A stretch of 64,000 bases of DNA from Marisimplicoccus sp038110465 (GTDB lineage: Bacteria > Bacteroidota > Bacteroidia > Flavobacteriales > Flavobacteriaceae), in assembly GCA_038110465.1 (NCBI GenBank), contig JAYNJU010000001.1:124001-188000 (forward strand), given 5' to 3'. The notes beneath the pieces are model-generated. The model was not told the origin of the DNA. It was given only the letters and a program-made list of their open reading frames with translations, and ran no database searches. Below, piece after piece: positions 34,116 to 43,823 of the stretch. The position numbers were made by a program, and so were the translations under genes. Position 1 is the first letter of the stretch, and the number at the start of each line of letters is the position of its first letter.

Positions 34116-37100
34116 TTAAAATAACTTTTTATCTAACCAACTATAACTATTTTCAAATACCTTCACCCATGGAGAAAATTTATCATTTCTTTGATCAGGG
34201 TAAAATGGCCAGTTGTGAGGAAATATAGATCTTTCTATGTGAGGCATCATAACTAAATGTCTTCCATCATCGGATGATAACATTGCTGTATTATAATCTG
34301 AACCATTTGGATTTGCAGGATATTCATCATATAAATACTTAGCAGGAATTGAATATTTATTTTCCTTGTATGGAAGAATAAATTTACCTTCTCCGTGAGC
34401 AGACCAAACTCCTAGCTTGCTTCCTTCTAACCCATGAAGCATAATTGATGGAGATTTTTTAATTTCTAAAACAGAAAAAGTACATTCAAATTTTCCAGAA
34501 TCATTATGTTCCATTTTTGGTTTTATATCATGATTTTTGTTTAAAAGACCTAACTCTATGAATAATTGACAACCATTACAAACTCCTAACGATAAAGTAT
34601 CTTTCCTATTAAAGAAATCATTAATGACCTCATTAGCTTTTTTATTAAAAATAAATGATCCTGCCCATCCTTTTGCAGAACCTAAAACATCAGAATTAGA
34701 AAATCCTCCTACTGCAACCAGTAGGTTAATGTCCTTTAAATCTTCTTTACCTGAAATGATATCAGTCATATGAATATCCTTTACATTAAATCCAGCTAAA
34801 GACATCATAAATGCCATTTCTCTCTCAGAATTGCTCCCTTTTTCTCTTAAAACCGCAGCATTGATTTTTCTATTTCCTTTATTTAAATTCCCATTGAAAT
34901 TCTTCGGGAAATTATATATCAAAGGCTGTTTTTTATAGTTATTAAATCTCTCTAAATATTTATTATTTTTTGTTTGTTTCTGATCAAAGTCTCTTGAAGT
35001 TGAATACCATATATCTCTATAATGATTTATATCAAATACATAATTATCTTCAAAATTTAAAATATTCAATTCGTTACTGATTATAGTCTCTCCAATTTTA
35101 GAACATTCAACACCTATTTCATTAAATATTTTATCTAAATTTTGATCTGATTGAAGAATTATTCCAGAGTTTTCAGAAAAAAGTAGTTTAATGGAATCAT
35201 TACAATTTAAATTGGTTAAGTCTATTTTCATTCCAACATTCAAACTACTAAAACACATTTCTAACAAACAACTAATTAGTCCTCCAGATGAAATATCATG
35301 GCCAGAAAAAATAGCACCATCATTTATAAGACTTTGAACTAAGTTAAAAGAGTCCTTAAACAACTTACTATCTCTAACTGATGGAGTTTCATTACCAATT
35401 CTATTAAGAGTCTGTGCAAAGGCTGAACCACCCAATTTAAAATCATCAAATGATAAATTAATATAAAATAAATCTCCACTAGTTTTCAAAACAGGTCTAA
35501 TTACTTTTCTAACATCTGAACATAATCCAGAAGCTGAAATAACAACAGTACCAGGAGACTTTACATTAAAATCATTATATTTTTGAACCATGGACAAGGA
35601 ATCTTTTCCAGTTGGAATATTTATCCCAAGTTCAATTGCAAATTTTGAACAAGTCTCTACTGCTTCATAAAGTCTAGAGTCCTCTCCTATAATTCCTGAT
35701 GGCCACATCCAGTTTGCAGATAATGATATTGAACTTAATCCATCTTTTAAAGGAGCCCATATTATATTAGTTAGAGATTCAGCAATAGAATTAATACTCC
35801 CAACACCTGCATTAATTAATCCAGATATTGGAGAATGTCCAATTGAACTGGCAATTCCATAATAATTTTCATAATCTAGAGTAACTACTCCGCAATTAGC
35901 TAATGGTAATTGAATTTCACCTACAGTCTGTTGTTGCGCAATTCGACCGGTAACACATCTGTCTACTTTGTTTGTAAGCCAATCTTTACATGAAACCGAT
36001 TCTAACCTAAGAACATTCTCAAGGTATTTTTCAATCTCTTCTTTTCTATAATTAATATTATTGTAGATAGTGTTTTTTGAATTATCTGAAATAATTTTTT
36101 TTGGAGTATCTCCAAAAAAACTTTTTAAATCTAAATCAATCGAGGATATATTACTTTTTCTATCTATAACTTTAAATCTATTATCACCAGTTACCTTTCC
36201 TACAACATAAATTGGACATCTTTCTCTTTTTGATATATCTTTAACTAAAGCCAAGTCATTTTCTTTTATAATTATTCCTATTCTTTCTTGAGATTCATTT
36301 CCTATAATTTCTTTATAAGATAAGGAGGGGTCACCTATAGGAAGAGAATCTAAATAAATTTCACCACCAGTATTTTCAACTAACTCAGAAAAACAATTCA
36401 AATGACCACCTGCACCATGATCATGTATTGATATAATGGGATTATTATCCATCTCAAATAAAGATCTAATTGCGTTTACAACCCTTTTTTGCATTTCAGG
36501 GTTTGATCTTTGTACTGCATTTAATTCAATTGAATTATCATAGTTTCCTGTATCAGTTGATGATACTGATGCTCCACCCATTCCAATTCTATAATTATCT
36601 CCACCAAGTAAAATTATAAGATCACCTTTAGAAGGGGTCTTTTTGAGTGCTTGTTTAAGTTCACCATATCCTACACCTCCTGCAAGCATAATAACCTTAT
36701 CATATGCTTGAATTTCATTATTTTCTGAATGTTCAAAAGTTAAAAGCGAGCCTAAAATTAATGGTTGACCAAAACAATTTCCAAAATCAGAAGCGCCATT
36801 TGAAGCTTTAATTAAAATATCTGAAGGAGATTGATATTTCCAGCTTCTTTCATCAATAGAATTCTCCCATATTTTATCCTTACTAAGTCTAGAGTATGGC
36901 GTCATATATACAGCAGACCCAATCAAAGGAATAGACCCTGTTCCTCCACATGCTCTGTCTCTAATTTCTCCACCTGATCCAGTTGCAGCTCCATTATATG
37001 GCTCTACTGTTGTTGGAAAGTTATGAGTTTCAGCTTTGAGTGAAATGATACTATGAATTTCTTTGTTTATATAATAGCTAGGTTTATCTCCTCTTTTTGG

Positions 37101-37763
37101 CTGAAATTGACTAATGATTGGACCATCAATAAATGCAACATTATCTGAATAAGCAGAAACTAAAGATTTTTTGTTAATTTTTGAGGTTGACTTTATGAGA
37201 CTGAAAAGACTTTCTTGCTTTTCTTCATTATCAATAATGAACTTACCATTAAATATTTTGTGTCTACAATGTTCAGAATTTACCTGAGAAAATCCATAAA
37301 CCTCAGAATCAGTGAGCTTTCTTCCTAATCTATTTGAAAGTTTTTCTAAATAGGAAACCTCATAATCATCTAATGCTAGTGCCTCGGATTTATTAAAATC
37401 TTTGATATCAATGATTAATTCTTGACTTTTAGGTTTTATATCACTTGAAAAAATTTTTTGATTTAATTTAGGATATACACTTTGAATCATATTATCATAA
37501 TAATTATCGAAATTATAATTAACAAATACTTCTATCCTTTCAATATTAGAAATGCCCATATTAATCATAATCTCAACTGCATTTGTGCTCCATGGAGTTA
37601 TCATATTAGGCTTAGGGCCAATAAATTTCTCTTGAATTTCAATGTCTTTTATTTCTGGTGAATTTAATGCCCAAGAAATTTTTTTTAAATTTTCAGATGA
37701 TAGTTTTTCTGAGGTTTTTAAAGCAAAAACTTTAGATTTTTGATCACCAAAAAATAATATCAT
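34116..37763 (-). CDS. purL: Phosphoribosylformylglycinamidine synthase, single-chain
   Basis: PurL makes FGAM from FGAR, glutamine and ATP in purine synthesis. This is the long form that carries synthetase and glutaminase in one chain: 1215 residues. The N-terminal PurS-like domain, the two AIRS-like halves (SLKAETHNFPTTVEPYNGAATG; GKDSLSM) and the C-terminal glutaminase are all seen. The glutaminase triad is Cys1062 (GVCNGCQ), His1123 and Glu1125 (AHGEGKF). The 37 bases between the upstream ABC gene and purL suggest either an operon or a weak internal promoter. Confidence 0.97.
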   Translation of the reverse strand: MILFFGDQKSKVFALKTSEKLSSENLKKISWALNSPEIKDIEIQEKFIGPKPNMITPWSTNAVEIMINMGISNIERIEVFVNYNFDNYYDNMIQSVYPKLNQKIFSSDIKPKSQELIIDIKDFNKSEALALDDYEVSYLEKLSNRLGRKLTDSEVYGFSQVNSEHCRHKIFNGKFIIDNEEKQESLFSLIKSTSKINKKSLVSAYSDNVAFIDGPIISQFQPKRGDKPSYYINKEIHSIISLKAETHNFPTTVEPYNGAATGSGGEIRDRACGGTGSIPLIGSAVYMTPYSRLSKDKIWENSIDERSWKYQSPSDILIKASNGASDFGNCFGQPLILGSLLTFEHSENNEIQAYDKVIMLAGGVGYGELKQALKKTPSKGDLIILLGGDNYRIGMGGASVSSTDTGNYDNSIELNAVQRSNPEMQKRVVNAIRSLFEMDNNPIISIHDHGAGGHLNCFSELVENTGGEIYLDSLPIGDPSLSYKEIIGNESQERIGIIIKENDLALVKDISKRERCPIYVVGKVTGDNRFKVIDRKSNISSIDLDLKSFFGDTPKKIISDNSKNTIYNNINYRKEEIEKYLENVLRLESVSCKDWLTNKVDRCVTGRIAQQQTVGEIQLPLANCGVVTLDYENYYGIASSIGHSPISGLINAGVGSINSIAESLTNIIWAPLKDGLSSISLSANWMWPSGIIGEDSRLYEAVETCSKFAIELGINIPTGKDSLSMVQKYNDFNVKSPGTVVISASGLCSDVRKVIRPVLKTSGDLFYINLSFDDFKLGGSAFAQTLNRIGNETPSVRDSKLFKDSFNLVQSLINDGAIFSGHDISSGGLISCLLEMCFSSLNVGMKIDLTNLNCNDSIKLLFSENSGIILQSDQNLDKIFNEIGVECSKIGETIISNELNILNFEDNYVFDINHYRDIWYSTSRDFDQKQTKNNKYLERFNNYKKQPLIYNFPKNFNGNLNKGNRKINAAVLREKGSNSEREMAFMMSLAGFNVKDIHMTDIISGKEDLKDINLLVAVGGFSNSDVLGSAKGWAGSFIFNKKANEVINDFFNRKDTLSLGVCNGCQLFIELGLLNKNHDIKPKMEHNDSGKFECTFSVLEIKKSPSIMLHGLEGSKLGVWSAHGEGKFILPYKENKYSIPAKYLYDEYPANPNGSDYNTAMLSSDDGRHLVMMPHIERSIFPHNWPFYPDQRNDKFSPWVKVFENSYSWLDKKLF

Positions 37764-37800
37764 TTTGGAAGTTTAAGCAGTAAAAATAATTGTTTTAATA

Positions 37801-39615
37801 TTAGATCTGAAGATCATTCATATTTTTATATGAAGAATTTGAGTTAATAAGTTCTTCATGTGATCCTTCTGCAACAATTCTACCTTTATCTAAAACTAAT
37901 ATTTTGTCACATTTCTTGATTGTTGAAAACTTATGAGCAATAATTAAAGAAGTTTTTCCTTCCATTAACTTTTCAATTGCATCTTGAATTTTTTTCTCTG
38001 ACTCACTATCTAATGAAGCTGTTGCTTCATCAAGAATTAAGATTGAAGGACTCTTTAACATCGCTCTAGCAATTGTTAACCTTTGTTTTTGACCACCAGA
38101 AAGTTTACCCCCATAATCTCCAATATTAGTATCATATTTTTTGATTTGTTCAAGTATAAATTTGTGAGCATTAGCTTCTTTTGCAGCATTCACAATATCT
38201 TCATCTGTAGAGTCTAAGTCTCCAATTCTTATGTTGTTCATAATTGTATCATTGAAAAGGATTGATTCTTGTGTAACAATAGATATATTTTTATACAAAG
38301 ATTCACGTGTTATAGAGGAAATTTTCATTCCATCAATGCTTATTGATCCAGAGTCAGAATTATAAAATCCATTTAATAAGTTTGCGATAGTAGTTTTTCC
38401 ACTTCCAGAAGAACCAACTAAAGCAACACTCTGACCTTTCTTAATTGTGAACGAAATCTTATCTAATATTTTTGATTGTCCGTATGAGAAATCAACATTT
38501 TTAAACTCTATTTTATCATTAAATGTTTCAAGCACTTGATCTCTATTTGAATCATTGTCAGGTATATATTCAATTATTTCAAACACCCTTTCAGCTGCAG
38601 CATTCCCTTTTTTTATGCTGTAAAAAGATTTACTTAAATTTTTAGCTGGAGTTAAAATATTATAAGCAAGACCCATAAACACTATAAAAGTTGTTCCAGA
38701 AATAGTTTGATTAATTAATACCATTTTACCTCCAAACCAAAGTAGAACCCCTATAACTAAAATACCCATGAATTCACTAGATGGACCTGCTAAGTTTTTT
38801 CTGTTAATTACCTTATTAGAAAATCTGTATAGCATTTCATTAATACTATTAAATTTTTGATTAAAAAAAGACTCTGAAAGAAAAGACTTAATAACTTTTT
38901 GACCACTTATAGTTTCATCAATCATAGAAAGAAAATTACTTTGTTGTTGTTGAACCTCTTTGGAATCTTTTCTAAGTTTTTTACCAATTATTGAAATTAT
39001 AAATCCTGAAATTGGAATAAATAGAATTACAAATAAAGTAAGTTCAGGACTTATTGTAAACATTACAACTAAGGTGAAAAAAATTGTTAAAGGCTCTCTA
39101 ACCATTAGCTCTAAAATAGAAAGGTATGAGGTCTGAATTTCTAGTATATCTGCTGTAATTCTGGACATTAAATCACCTTTTTTCTTGTTTAAAAAATAGG
39201 AAATTGGCATGGAAATTACTTTGGAGTAAAGTTTACCCCTAAGTTCTTTTAGTAACCCATTTTTTAAAAAAGTAATATTGTAGAGTGCCAAGTAATTGAA
39301 TAAATTTTTCATTAAAAAAAAGAAAATCACAATCCCAACAACTAAAATTAGTGTTGATGAAATATCAGTTTCTAATTGTCTTGATATATAAAAGTTAAAA
39401 TAATCTTCCAAGTATTCTCTTATGTTGTTGATTCCCGAATACTGTGGCTCTGTATAAACTTCTTTTGTTTGCTTAAATAGTACATCAAGCATTGGAATAA
39501 ATGATACAAAGGCTAGAGCACTAAAAATCGCATAGAGTATGTTAAACACAATGTTTAATACTCCAAAATAAGTATAATCTAAACCATATTTTAAAACTTT
39601 AGTAAAGTAATTCAT
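37801..39615 (-). CDS. MsbA-like ABC exporter (membrane and ATPase domains fused)
   Basis: A half-transporter of 604 residues. The membrane domain has about six segments between 20 and 320. The ATPase has Walker A GSSGSGKT (401-408), a Q-loop Gln449, signature LSGGQ (505-509) and Walker B ILILDE (525-530). The likely role is flipping lipid A-core or another lipid-linked product across the inner membrane; substrate is an inference from similarity to MsbA and from the glycosyltransferase gene directly upstream (no spacer). Confidence 0.9.
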   Translation of the reverse strand: MNYFTKVLKYGLDYTYFGVLNIVFNILYAIFSALAFVSFIPMLDVLFKQTKEVYTEPQYSGINNIREYLEDYFNFYISRQLETDISSTLILVVGIVIFFFLMKNLFNYLALYNITFLKNGLLKELRGKLYSKVISMPISYFLNKKKGDLMSRITADILEIQTSYLSILELMVREPLTIFFTLVVMFTISPELTLFVILFIPISGFIISIIGKKLRKDSKEVQQQQSNFLSMIDETISGQKVIKSFLSESFFNQKFNSINEMLYRFSNKVINRKNLAGPSSEFMGILVIGVLLWFGGKMVLINQTISGTTFIVFMGLAYNILTPAKNLSKSFYSIKKGNAAAERVFEIIEYIPDNDSNRDQVLETFNDKIEFKNVDFSYGQSKILDKISFTIKKGQSVALVGSSGSGKTTIANLLNGFYNSDSGSISIDGMKISSITRESLYKNISIVTQESILFNDTIMNNIRIGDLDSTDEDIVNAAKEANAHKFILEQIKKYDTNIGDYGGKLSGGQKQRLTIARAMLKSPSILILDEATASLDSESEKKIQDAIEKLMEGKTSLIIAHKFSTIKKCDKILVLDKGRIVAEGSHEELINSNSSYKNMNDLQI

Positions 39616-40560
39616 TTAAAAAGTTTTCTCTTTAATTGAGTATTCATTTTTACTAATATTAAATTTAATTATTATCTCAGCTAAAAATCCTGCTATAAAA
39701 AACTGGGCACCTAATACTATTGTAATTAAAGCAATATAGAATTCAGGTTTTGATGTTATTAGTCTTGAGGAAGTATCTATGAAAAGTTTATAATACCCAA
39801 GATAAATTGTAAATAAAACACCAAGAATAAACATTATCGTGCCTATAGTACCAAAAAAATGCATTGGCCTTCTACCAAATTTTTCAGTAAACCATAAAGT
39901 AATTATATCTAAAAACCCTTTTATAAAACGCTCATTACCAAATTTTGTCTTACCATATTTTCTTGCTTGATGTTTTACAACATGTTCGCCTATTCTATTA
40001 AATCCTTGATTCTTTGCAAGTATTGGAATGAATCTATGCATATCTGCATATAAACTTATTGACTTAACAACTTCCTTCTTGTATACTTTTATTCCACAAT
40101 TAAAGTCATTTAGATTAATTCCTGAAAATACTCTAGCAACTAGATTAAAAAAATAAGAAGGAATTCTTTTAGTAATAAATGAATCATGTCTTTTCTTTTT
40201 CCAACCAGAGATCAAATCATGATCATTTTCTATAAGTTTCTTTAACATTAATGGAATTTCTTCAGGTGAGTCCTGAAGGTCTGCATCTAAAGTTGCAATA
40301 TATTTTCCTTTTGCTTCCGAAAAACCAACTCTTAAAGCTTGAGACTTTCCATAGTTTTTGATGAAAGAAATTCCTTTTCGATTTGAATTATTTTGACTTA
40401 TACTTTTTATTATATCCCATGATGAATCGTTACTACCATCGTCGATGTAAATAACCTCATAATCTAGATCTTCATATTTTAAAGATAAGGATATCCAATC
40501 ATCAAGCTCCTTTACTGACTCAGACTCATTAAATAGAGGTATAACGATAGAAACATCCAT
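39616..40560 (-). CDS. Family 2 glycosyltransferase with C-terminal membrane anchor
   Basis: The 314-residue protein begins MDVSIVIPLFNESESV; Asp40-Asp41 and LDADLQD (91-97) are the nucleotide-sugar and metal-binding motifs. Two membrane helices lie near residues 228-256 and 270-302. This is the dolichol-phosphate-mannose-synthase/GtrB-like arrangement, where a sugar is put onto a polyprenyl phosphate. It sits directly before the ABC exporter with no spacer, so a shared role in envelope glycolipid assembly is plausible. Confidence 0.88.
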   Translation of the reverse strand: MDVSIVIPLFNESESVKELDDWISLSLKYEDLDYEVIYIDDGSNDSSWDIIKSISQNNSNRKGISFIKNYGKSQALRVGFSEAKGKYIATLDADLQDSPEEIPLMLKKLIENDHDLISGWKKKRHDSFITKRIPSYFFNLVARVFSGINLNDFNCGIKVYKKEVVKSISLYADMHRFIPILAKNQGFNRIGEHVVKHQARKYGKTKFGNERFIKGFLDIITLWFTEKFGRRPMHFFGTIGTIMFILGVLFTIYLGYYKLFIDTSSRLITSKPEFYIALITIVLGAQFFIAGFLAEIIIKFNISKNEYSIKEKTF

Positions 40561-40568
40561 AAATTTAA

Positions 40569-41093
40569 TTAGGCAGGTTTATTTCTTTTTATAGCAAGAC
40601 CTGTAATTAAGGATATAATACTACCAAAAAATAATGCAGATGCTAAACTAAAAGCAGCAATAATTGATGGACTAGAAAAAAACTCAATACTATCTGAGAT
40701 TGCATCTATCATTTCATCAGTCAACTCAGGATTCTGTTCAATTGCCTGATTGATAGAATAATCCATAACTTTTGACATTGTATCTGGGTCTAAAATTGTC
40801 ATTTGAATTATAGCATAAATGATTCCGACAACAGAACCTAAAACACAAATACCTAAACCTATTTTAAATCCTTGACCTAGTGAAATATAACCTTCATTGG
40901 CTTTTTTAAATGCTAATTGTCCAAATATTATTGCCCCAGATGTAATAAGAAGATTAACAACACCTTGAATAGATCCTTGTTCTATATGCATATCCATTAA
41001 AAATAACATTAAAGCAAATGCAACACTAAATCCTCCAAGAATAAGTCCGTAGTTAGTTATTACTGATTTAATAGTTCCTTTTGTTTGAATCAT
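40569..41093 (-). CDS. DUF4199-family membrane protein
   Basis: A 174-residue protein with four hydrophobic segments (near 8-28, 38-58, 74-98 and 138-165) and an acidic, probably periplasmic region between the third and fourth (SINQAIEQNPELTDEMIDAI). This matches DUF4199 proteins, which are common in Bacteroidota and have no known function. I choose the ATG at 41093 (MIQTKGTIKSV); a TTG 11 codons upstream adds an unlikely leader. It is the first gene of a reverse-strand unit with the glycosyltransferase and ABC exporter. Confidence 0.8.
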   Translation of the reverse strand: MIQTKGTIKSVITNYGLILGGFSVAFALMLFLMDMHIEQGSIQGVVNLLITSGAIIFGQLAFKKANEGYISLGQGFKIGLGICVLGSVVGIIYAIIQMTILDPDTMSKVMDYSINQAIEQNPELTDEMIDAISDSIEFFSSPSIIAAFSLASALFFGSIISLITGLAIKRNKPA

Positions 41094-41156
41094 ATCGTTT
41101 TTTTTTATTGAAGTAAAAATAAGCAATTATAATGATAGGATATATGAAAAAAATTT

Positions 41157-41164
41157 TAAATTTG
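41157..41164 (+). promoter_or_regulatory. -7 promoter element of the L31 gene
   Basis: TAAATTTG lies 16 bases before the ATG and within a 21-bp stretch (41147-41167) identical to that before rpsL (1347-1367). This points to shared control of two ribosomal protein promoters. Confidence 0.65.
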
Positions 41165-41180
41165 CACTCACTTTTAAGCT

Positions 41181-41597
41181 ATGAAAAGTAATACACATCC
41201 TGAAAACTATAGACTTGTTGCATTTAAAGACATGTCTAACAATGATGTATTTATTACAAAATCAACTGTAGATACTAAAGAAACTACTAAGATTGATGGA
41301 GTTGAATATCCTTTATTCAAATTAGAAATTTCAAGAACTTCACATCCATATTATACTGGAAAATCTAAACTTGTTGATACTGCTGGTAGAGTAGATAAGT
41401 TTAGAAGTAAATATGCGAATTTTAATCAACCAGTAAAGACTGAGACTTCTGAAAATAAACCTCAAGTTGAAGAAGCTGCTCCAGAGGCACAAGTTGAAGA
41501 AGCTGCTCCAGAGGCACAAGTTGAAGAAGCTGCTCCAGAGGCACAAGTTGAAGAGCCTAAATCTGAAGAAGACATTAACTCTGAGGAAGAAGCTTAA
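41181..41597 (+). CDS. rpmE2: 50S ribosomal protein L31 type B with repetitive acidic tail
   Basis: L31 bridges the heads of the two ribosomal subunits. Residues 1-83 match flavobacterial type B L31 (NYRLVAFKDMSNNDVFITKS, TSHPYYTGKSKLVDTAGRVDKF) and lack the zinc-binding cysteines of type A. After FNQPVKTE there is an additional tail of about 50 residues, made of three exact copies of QVEEAAPEA plus a partial one and ending in EEDINSEEEA. L31 is normally 70-90 residues, so 138 is exceptional. mtaB follows after 15 bases. Confidence 0.95.
   Translation: MKSNTHPENYRLVAFKDMSNNDVFITKSTVDTKETTKIDGVEYPLFKLEISRTSHPYYTGKSKLVDTAGRVDKFRSKYANFNQPVKTETSENKPQVEEAAPEAQVEEAAPEAQVEEAAPEAQVEEPKSEEDINSEEEA
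41463..41554 (+). repeat. Three exact 27-bp tandem repeats in the L31 gene
   Basis: Copies occupy 41463-41489, 41490-41516 and 41517-41543, followed by an 11-base partial copy. Each encodes the nine residues QVEEAAPEA. Exact identity at the DNA level indicates recent duplication and likely length variation among strains. Confidence 0.97.
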
Positions 41598-41612
41598 TTT
41601 ATATTCTAGGTT

Positions 41613-42941
41613 TTGTCTGAATTAAGATCAATTACAAAATCTAAACAAAAGATTTCCAAGGTTGCTTTTCATACATTAGGTTGTAAGCTAAATTTTTCCG
41701 AGTCATCATATATTTCAAAAAATCTTGCTGAAAATAATTATAAAATAGTTCAGTTTGACAAATTTGCTGATGCCTATGTAATAAATACATGTTCTGTTAC
41801 AGAAAATGCTGATAATAAATTTAAATATTTTGTAAAACAAGCTTTAAAAGTTAATCCAAATGCTTTTATAGCAGCTATTGGATGTTATGCTCAACTTAAA
41901 CCAAAAGAGCTTTTAAACGTCGAAGGAGTTGATCTTGTTTTAGGTGCATCTGATAAGTTTAATTTAATTGACTATTTAAATAATTTGGATAAAGATTATT
42001 CTAATGAAGTTCATTCTTGCAATATTAATGAAGTGAATACTTTTAAAGAAAGCTATTCTCTGGATCAAAGAACTAGAGCTTTTTTGAAGGTTCAAGATGG
42101 CTGTGACTATAAATGTAGTTTTTGTACCATTCCTTTAGCTAGAGGAAAATCAAGGAGTAATTCTATTTCAAAAGTAATTGATAACATTAAAAAAATAAAT
42201 TCAGAGAATATAAAAGAAATTGTTCTTACTGGTATTAATCTTGGTGACTTTGGCAAAAATGATGATGATGATAACAGATATAACTTTTTAGACCTAATTA
42301 AACAAATTGAAAAACTAGATATTACTACAAGATTCAGAATTTCATCAATAGAGCCTAATTTATTAACTGACGAAATAATTGAATTTATAAGTAATAGTAA
42401 AAAATTTGTTCATCATTTCCATATTCCTCTTCAAAGTGGTTGTGATTCTATACTGAGGTTAATGCGAAGAAGATATGACACTGATCTATACAAGAGTAGA
42501 ATAAAAAAAATAAAAGAAACTATGCCAGATGCATCGATTGGAGTTGATATAATAGTAGGATTTCCTGGTGAAGATGATGAAAAATTCCTAGAATCATTTA
42601 ATTTTCTGGAAAGATTAGATGTCTCATATTTACATGTGTTTACTTATTCTGAAAGAGATAATACTCATGCTATTACCCTTCCTCAAAGCGTTGAACCATT
42701 TAAAAGGTCTAAAAGAAGTAAACTTTTAAGATTACTCTCAAGTAGAAAGAAACTTGAATTCTATCAAACACATGTTGGAAGCTACCATAATATTTTGTTT
42801 GAGTCTGAGAATAAGAATGGATATATTGAAGGGTTATCAGAAAATTATATAAGATACAGAAGAAAGTGGGATTCTAATCTATCAGGAAGTATTGTAAAGT
42901 CTAAAATAGTTTCAATAGATCAAGATGGATACGCTATATAA
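41613..42941 (+). CDS. mtaB: tRNA (t6A37) methylthiotransferase MtaB
   Basis: MtaB converts t6A37 to ms2t6A37 in ANN-decoding tRNAs. It is a radical SAM enzyme with two iron-sulfur clusters: Cys24, Cys60 and Cys91 in the N-terminal UPF0004 domain and the CxxxCxxC motif Cys164, Cys168, Cys171. INTCSVTENAD and DGCDYKCSFCTIPLARG fit MtaB rather than MiaB, as does the 442-residue length. The TRAM domain forms the C-terminus. The start is a TTG at 41613; no ATG is near. Confidence 0.93.
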   Translation: MSELRSITKSKQKISKVAFHTLGCKLNFSESSYISKNLAENNYKIVQFDKFADAYVINTCSVTENADNKFKYFVKQALKVNPNAFIAAIGCYAQLKPKELLNVEGVDLVLGASDKFNLIDYLNNLDKDYSNEVHSCNINEVNTFKESYSLDQRTRAFLKVQDGCDYKCSFCTIPLARGKSRSNSISKVIDNIKKINSENIKEIVLTGINLGDFGKNDDDDNRYNFLDLIKQIEKLDITTRFRISSIEPNLLTDEIIEFISNSKKFVHHFHIPLQSGCDSILRLMRRRYDTDLYKSRIKKIKETMPDASIGVDIIVGFPGEDDEKFLESFNFLERLDVSYLHVFTYSERDNTHAITLPQSVEPFKRSKRSKLLRLLSSRKKLEFYQTHVGSYHNILFESENKNGYIEGLSENYIRYRRKWDSNLSGSIVKSKIVSIDQDGYAI

Positions 42942-42942
42942 A

Positions 42943-43236
42943 TTATAGCTTTATCCCTACAGGTAATAGGTGTTTAAAAGATTTATTCTTTCTTACAAAA
43001 CCAGCAATTCTGGGTGATGTTGGAACTACTCTTAAATTTTTACTTTCAATAAACTCAAGTACTTTAATGATAAAGTCTTCCTCGAAAGATTTATCTTTAA
43101 TTTCATCTGGAATATGGATTTTAGTTAGGAAAATTTTTCTCTCCTGTTCAGCGTATTCTATTCTTGCTAATGAGTCAGAAACTTTGACTTCAAATTGTCT
43201 TAAAAACTCATTATTTTCGATAATTATATTATTCAT
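42943..43236 (-). CDS. Small GNAT-like acetyltransferase (COG2388/YjdJ type)
   Basis: A 97-residue, single-domain protein. ARIEYAEQERKIFLTKIHIPDE, the FEEDFIIKVLEFIESKNLRVVPTSP stretch and IAGFVRKN resemble the minimal GNAT fold of the YjdJ group. The glycine-rich acetyl-CoA loop (normally RGxG) is degenerate here: KDKSFEED. Activity is therefore uncertain. The stop lies one base from the convergent mtaB stop. Confidence 0.75.
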   Translation of the reverse strand: MNNIIIENNEFLRQFEVKVSDSLARIEYAEQERKIFLTKIHIPDEIKDKSFEEDFIIKVLEFIESKNLRVVPTSPRIAGFVRKNKSFKHLLPVGIKL

Positions 43237-43255
43237 AAATAAAAAAGCCGGACAG

Positions 43256-43263
43256 CAAAGATA
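43256..43263 (-). promoter_or_regulatory. -7 promoter element of the GNAT gene
   Basis: TATCTTTG on the reverse strand, 19 bases before the ATG at 43236. A TTTG lies 14 bases further upstream (43278-43281), somewhat close for a -33 box. Confidence 0.5.
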
Positions 43264-43299
43264 AAAAAAATCATTAACAAACTAAAAGAATTCTACTTT

Positions 43300-43815
43300 C
43301 TAAATTCTTTTCATTTGTTCTTGCATAAGCTTTATTTGAGCAGTTAACATATTATGTTTATCGTGAGATTTTGCCTCAGTTAATAGTGCTTGAGCTTCTC
43401 TTTTTCTTCTTTTTTGCATCATTATACCAGCAAGGCTTAGCTTTGCCATGGCTATATCATGACTCATACTTAACCCAAGCTTTAAGGATTCTCTAAAGTG
43501 TTTTTCAGCTACGGTAAGATTTTTTTGTGACTGAATTAACCCATTTAAATAATAATAAAAACCTTGTTGCTTTCTAACTAAAGCTGATTTAGGGTTTTTA
43601 ATGAGCTTGAGGATTCTCTCCGTTTTATCAAAATTTTGTTTTCTTAGACTTAAAAATGCAAGAATCAAAATTTCATTTTTAAAATATAGTACTAAAAGAA
43701 TAATTGATAATAAAATTAGAAAAATACCATTACCAACAAATGTCTCAGTTATTTGGAAAACTCCATATCCTAAAGATAAAATTGAGATAATAATTTTTAT
43801 AATTTTTGGTATCAT
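43300..43815 (-). CDS. Membrane-anchored TPR-like protein of unknown function
   Basis: The 171-residue protein has two N-terminal membrane helices (about 5-24 and 28-46) and a helical cytoplasmic domain with TPR-like pairs: ALVRKQQGFYYYLNGLIQSQ, AEKHFRESLKLGLSMSHDIA and AKLSLAGIMMQKRRKREAQA. Similar proteins occur throughout Flavobacteriia without assigned function. It has a promoter element only 8 bases before its ATG. Confidence 0.8.
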   Translation of the reverse strand: MIPKIIKIIISILSLGYGVFQITETFVGNGIFLILLSIILLVLYFKNEILILAFLSLRKQNFDKTERILKLIKNPKSALVRKQQGFYYYLNGLIQSQKNLTVAEKHFRESLKLGLSMSHDIAMAKLSLAGIMMQKRRKREAQALLTEAKSHDKHNMLTAQIKLMQEQMKRI

Positions 43816-43823
43816 ATATTATA

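Noticed and set aside
37772..41120. Shared reverse-strand 11-mer TTATTTTTACT upstream of purL and the DUF4199 gene as a variant promoter
   Set aside because: It resembles TAnnTTTG with the final G changed, but an 11-base match is easily found by chance in such AT-rich gaps and only two cases are present.
41340..41546. Reverse-strand open frame with LWSSFFNLC repeats
   Set aside because: It mirrors the 27-bp tandem repeats of the L31 tail and has no other support.
42943..43236. GNAT-like protein as a toxin of a toxin-antitoxin pair
   Set aside because: It is shorter than TacT-type toxins, has no ribbon-helix-helix partner next to it, and resembles the YjdJ group instead.
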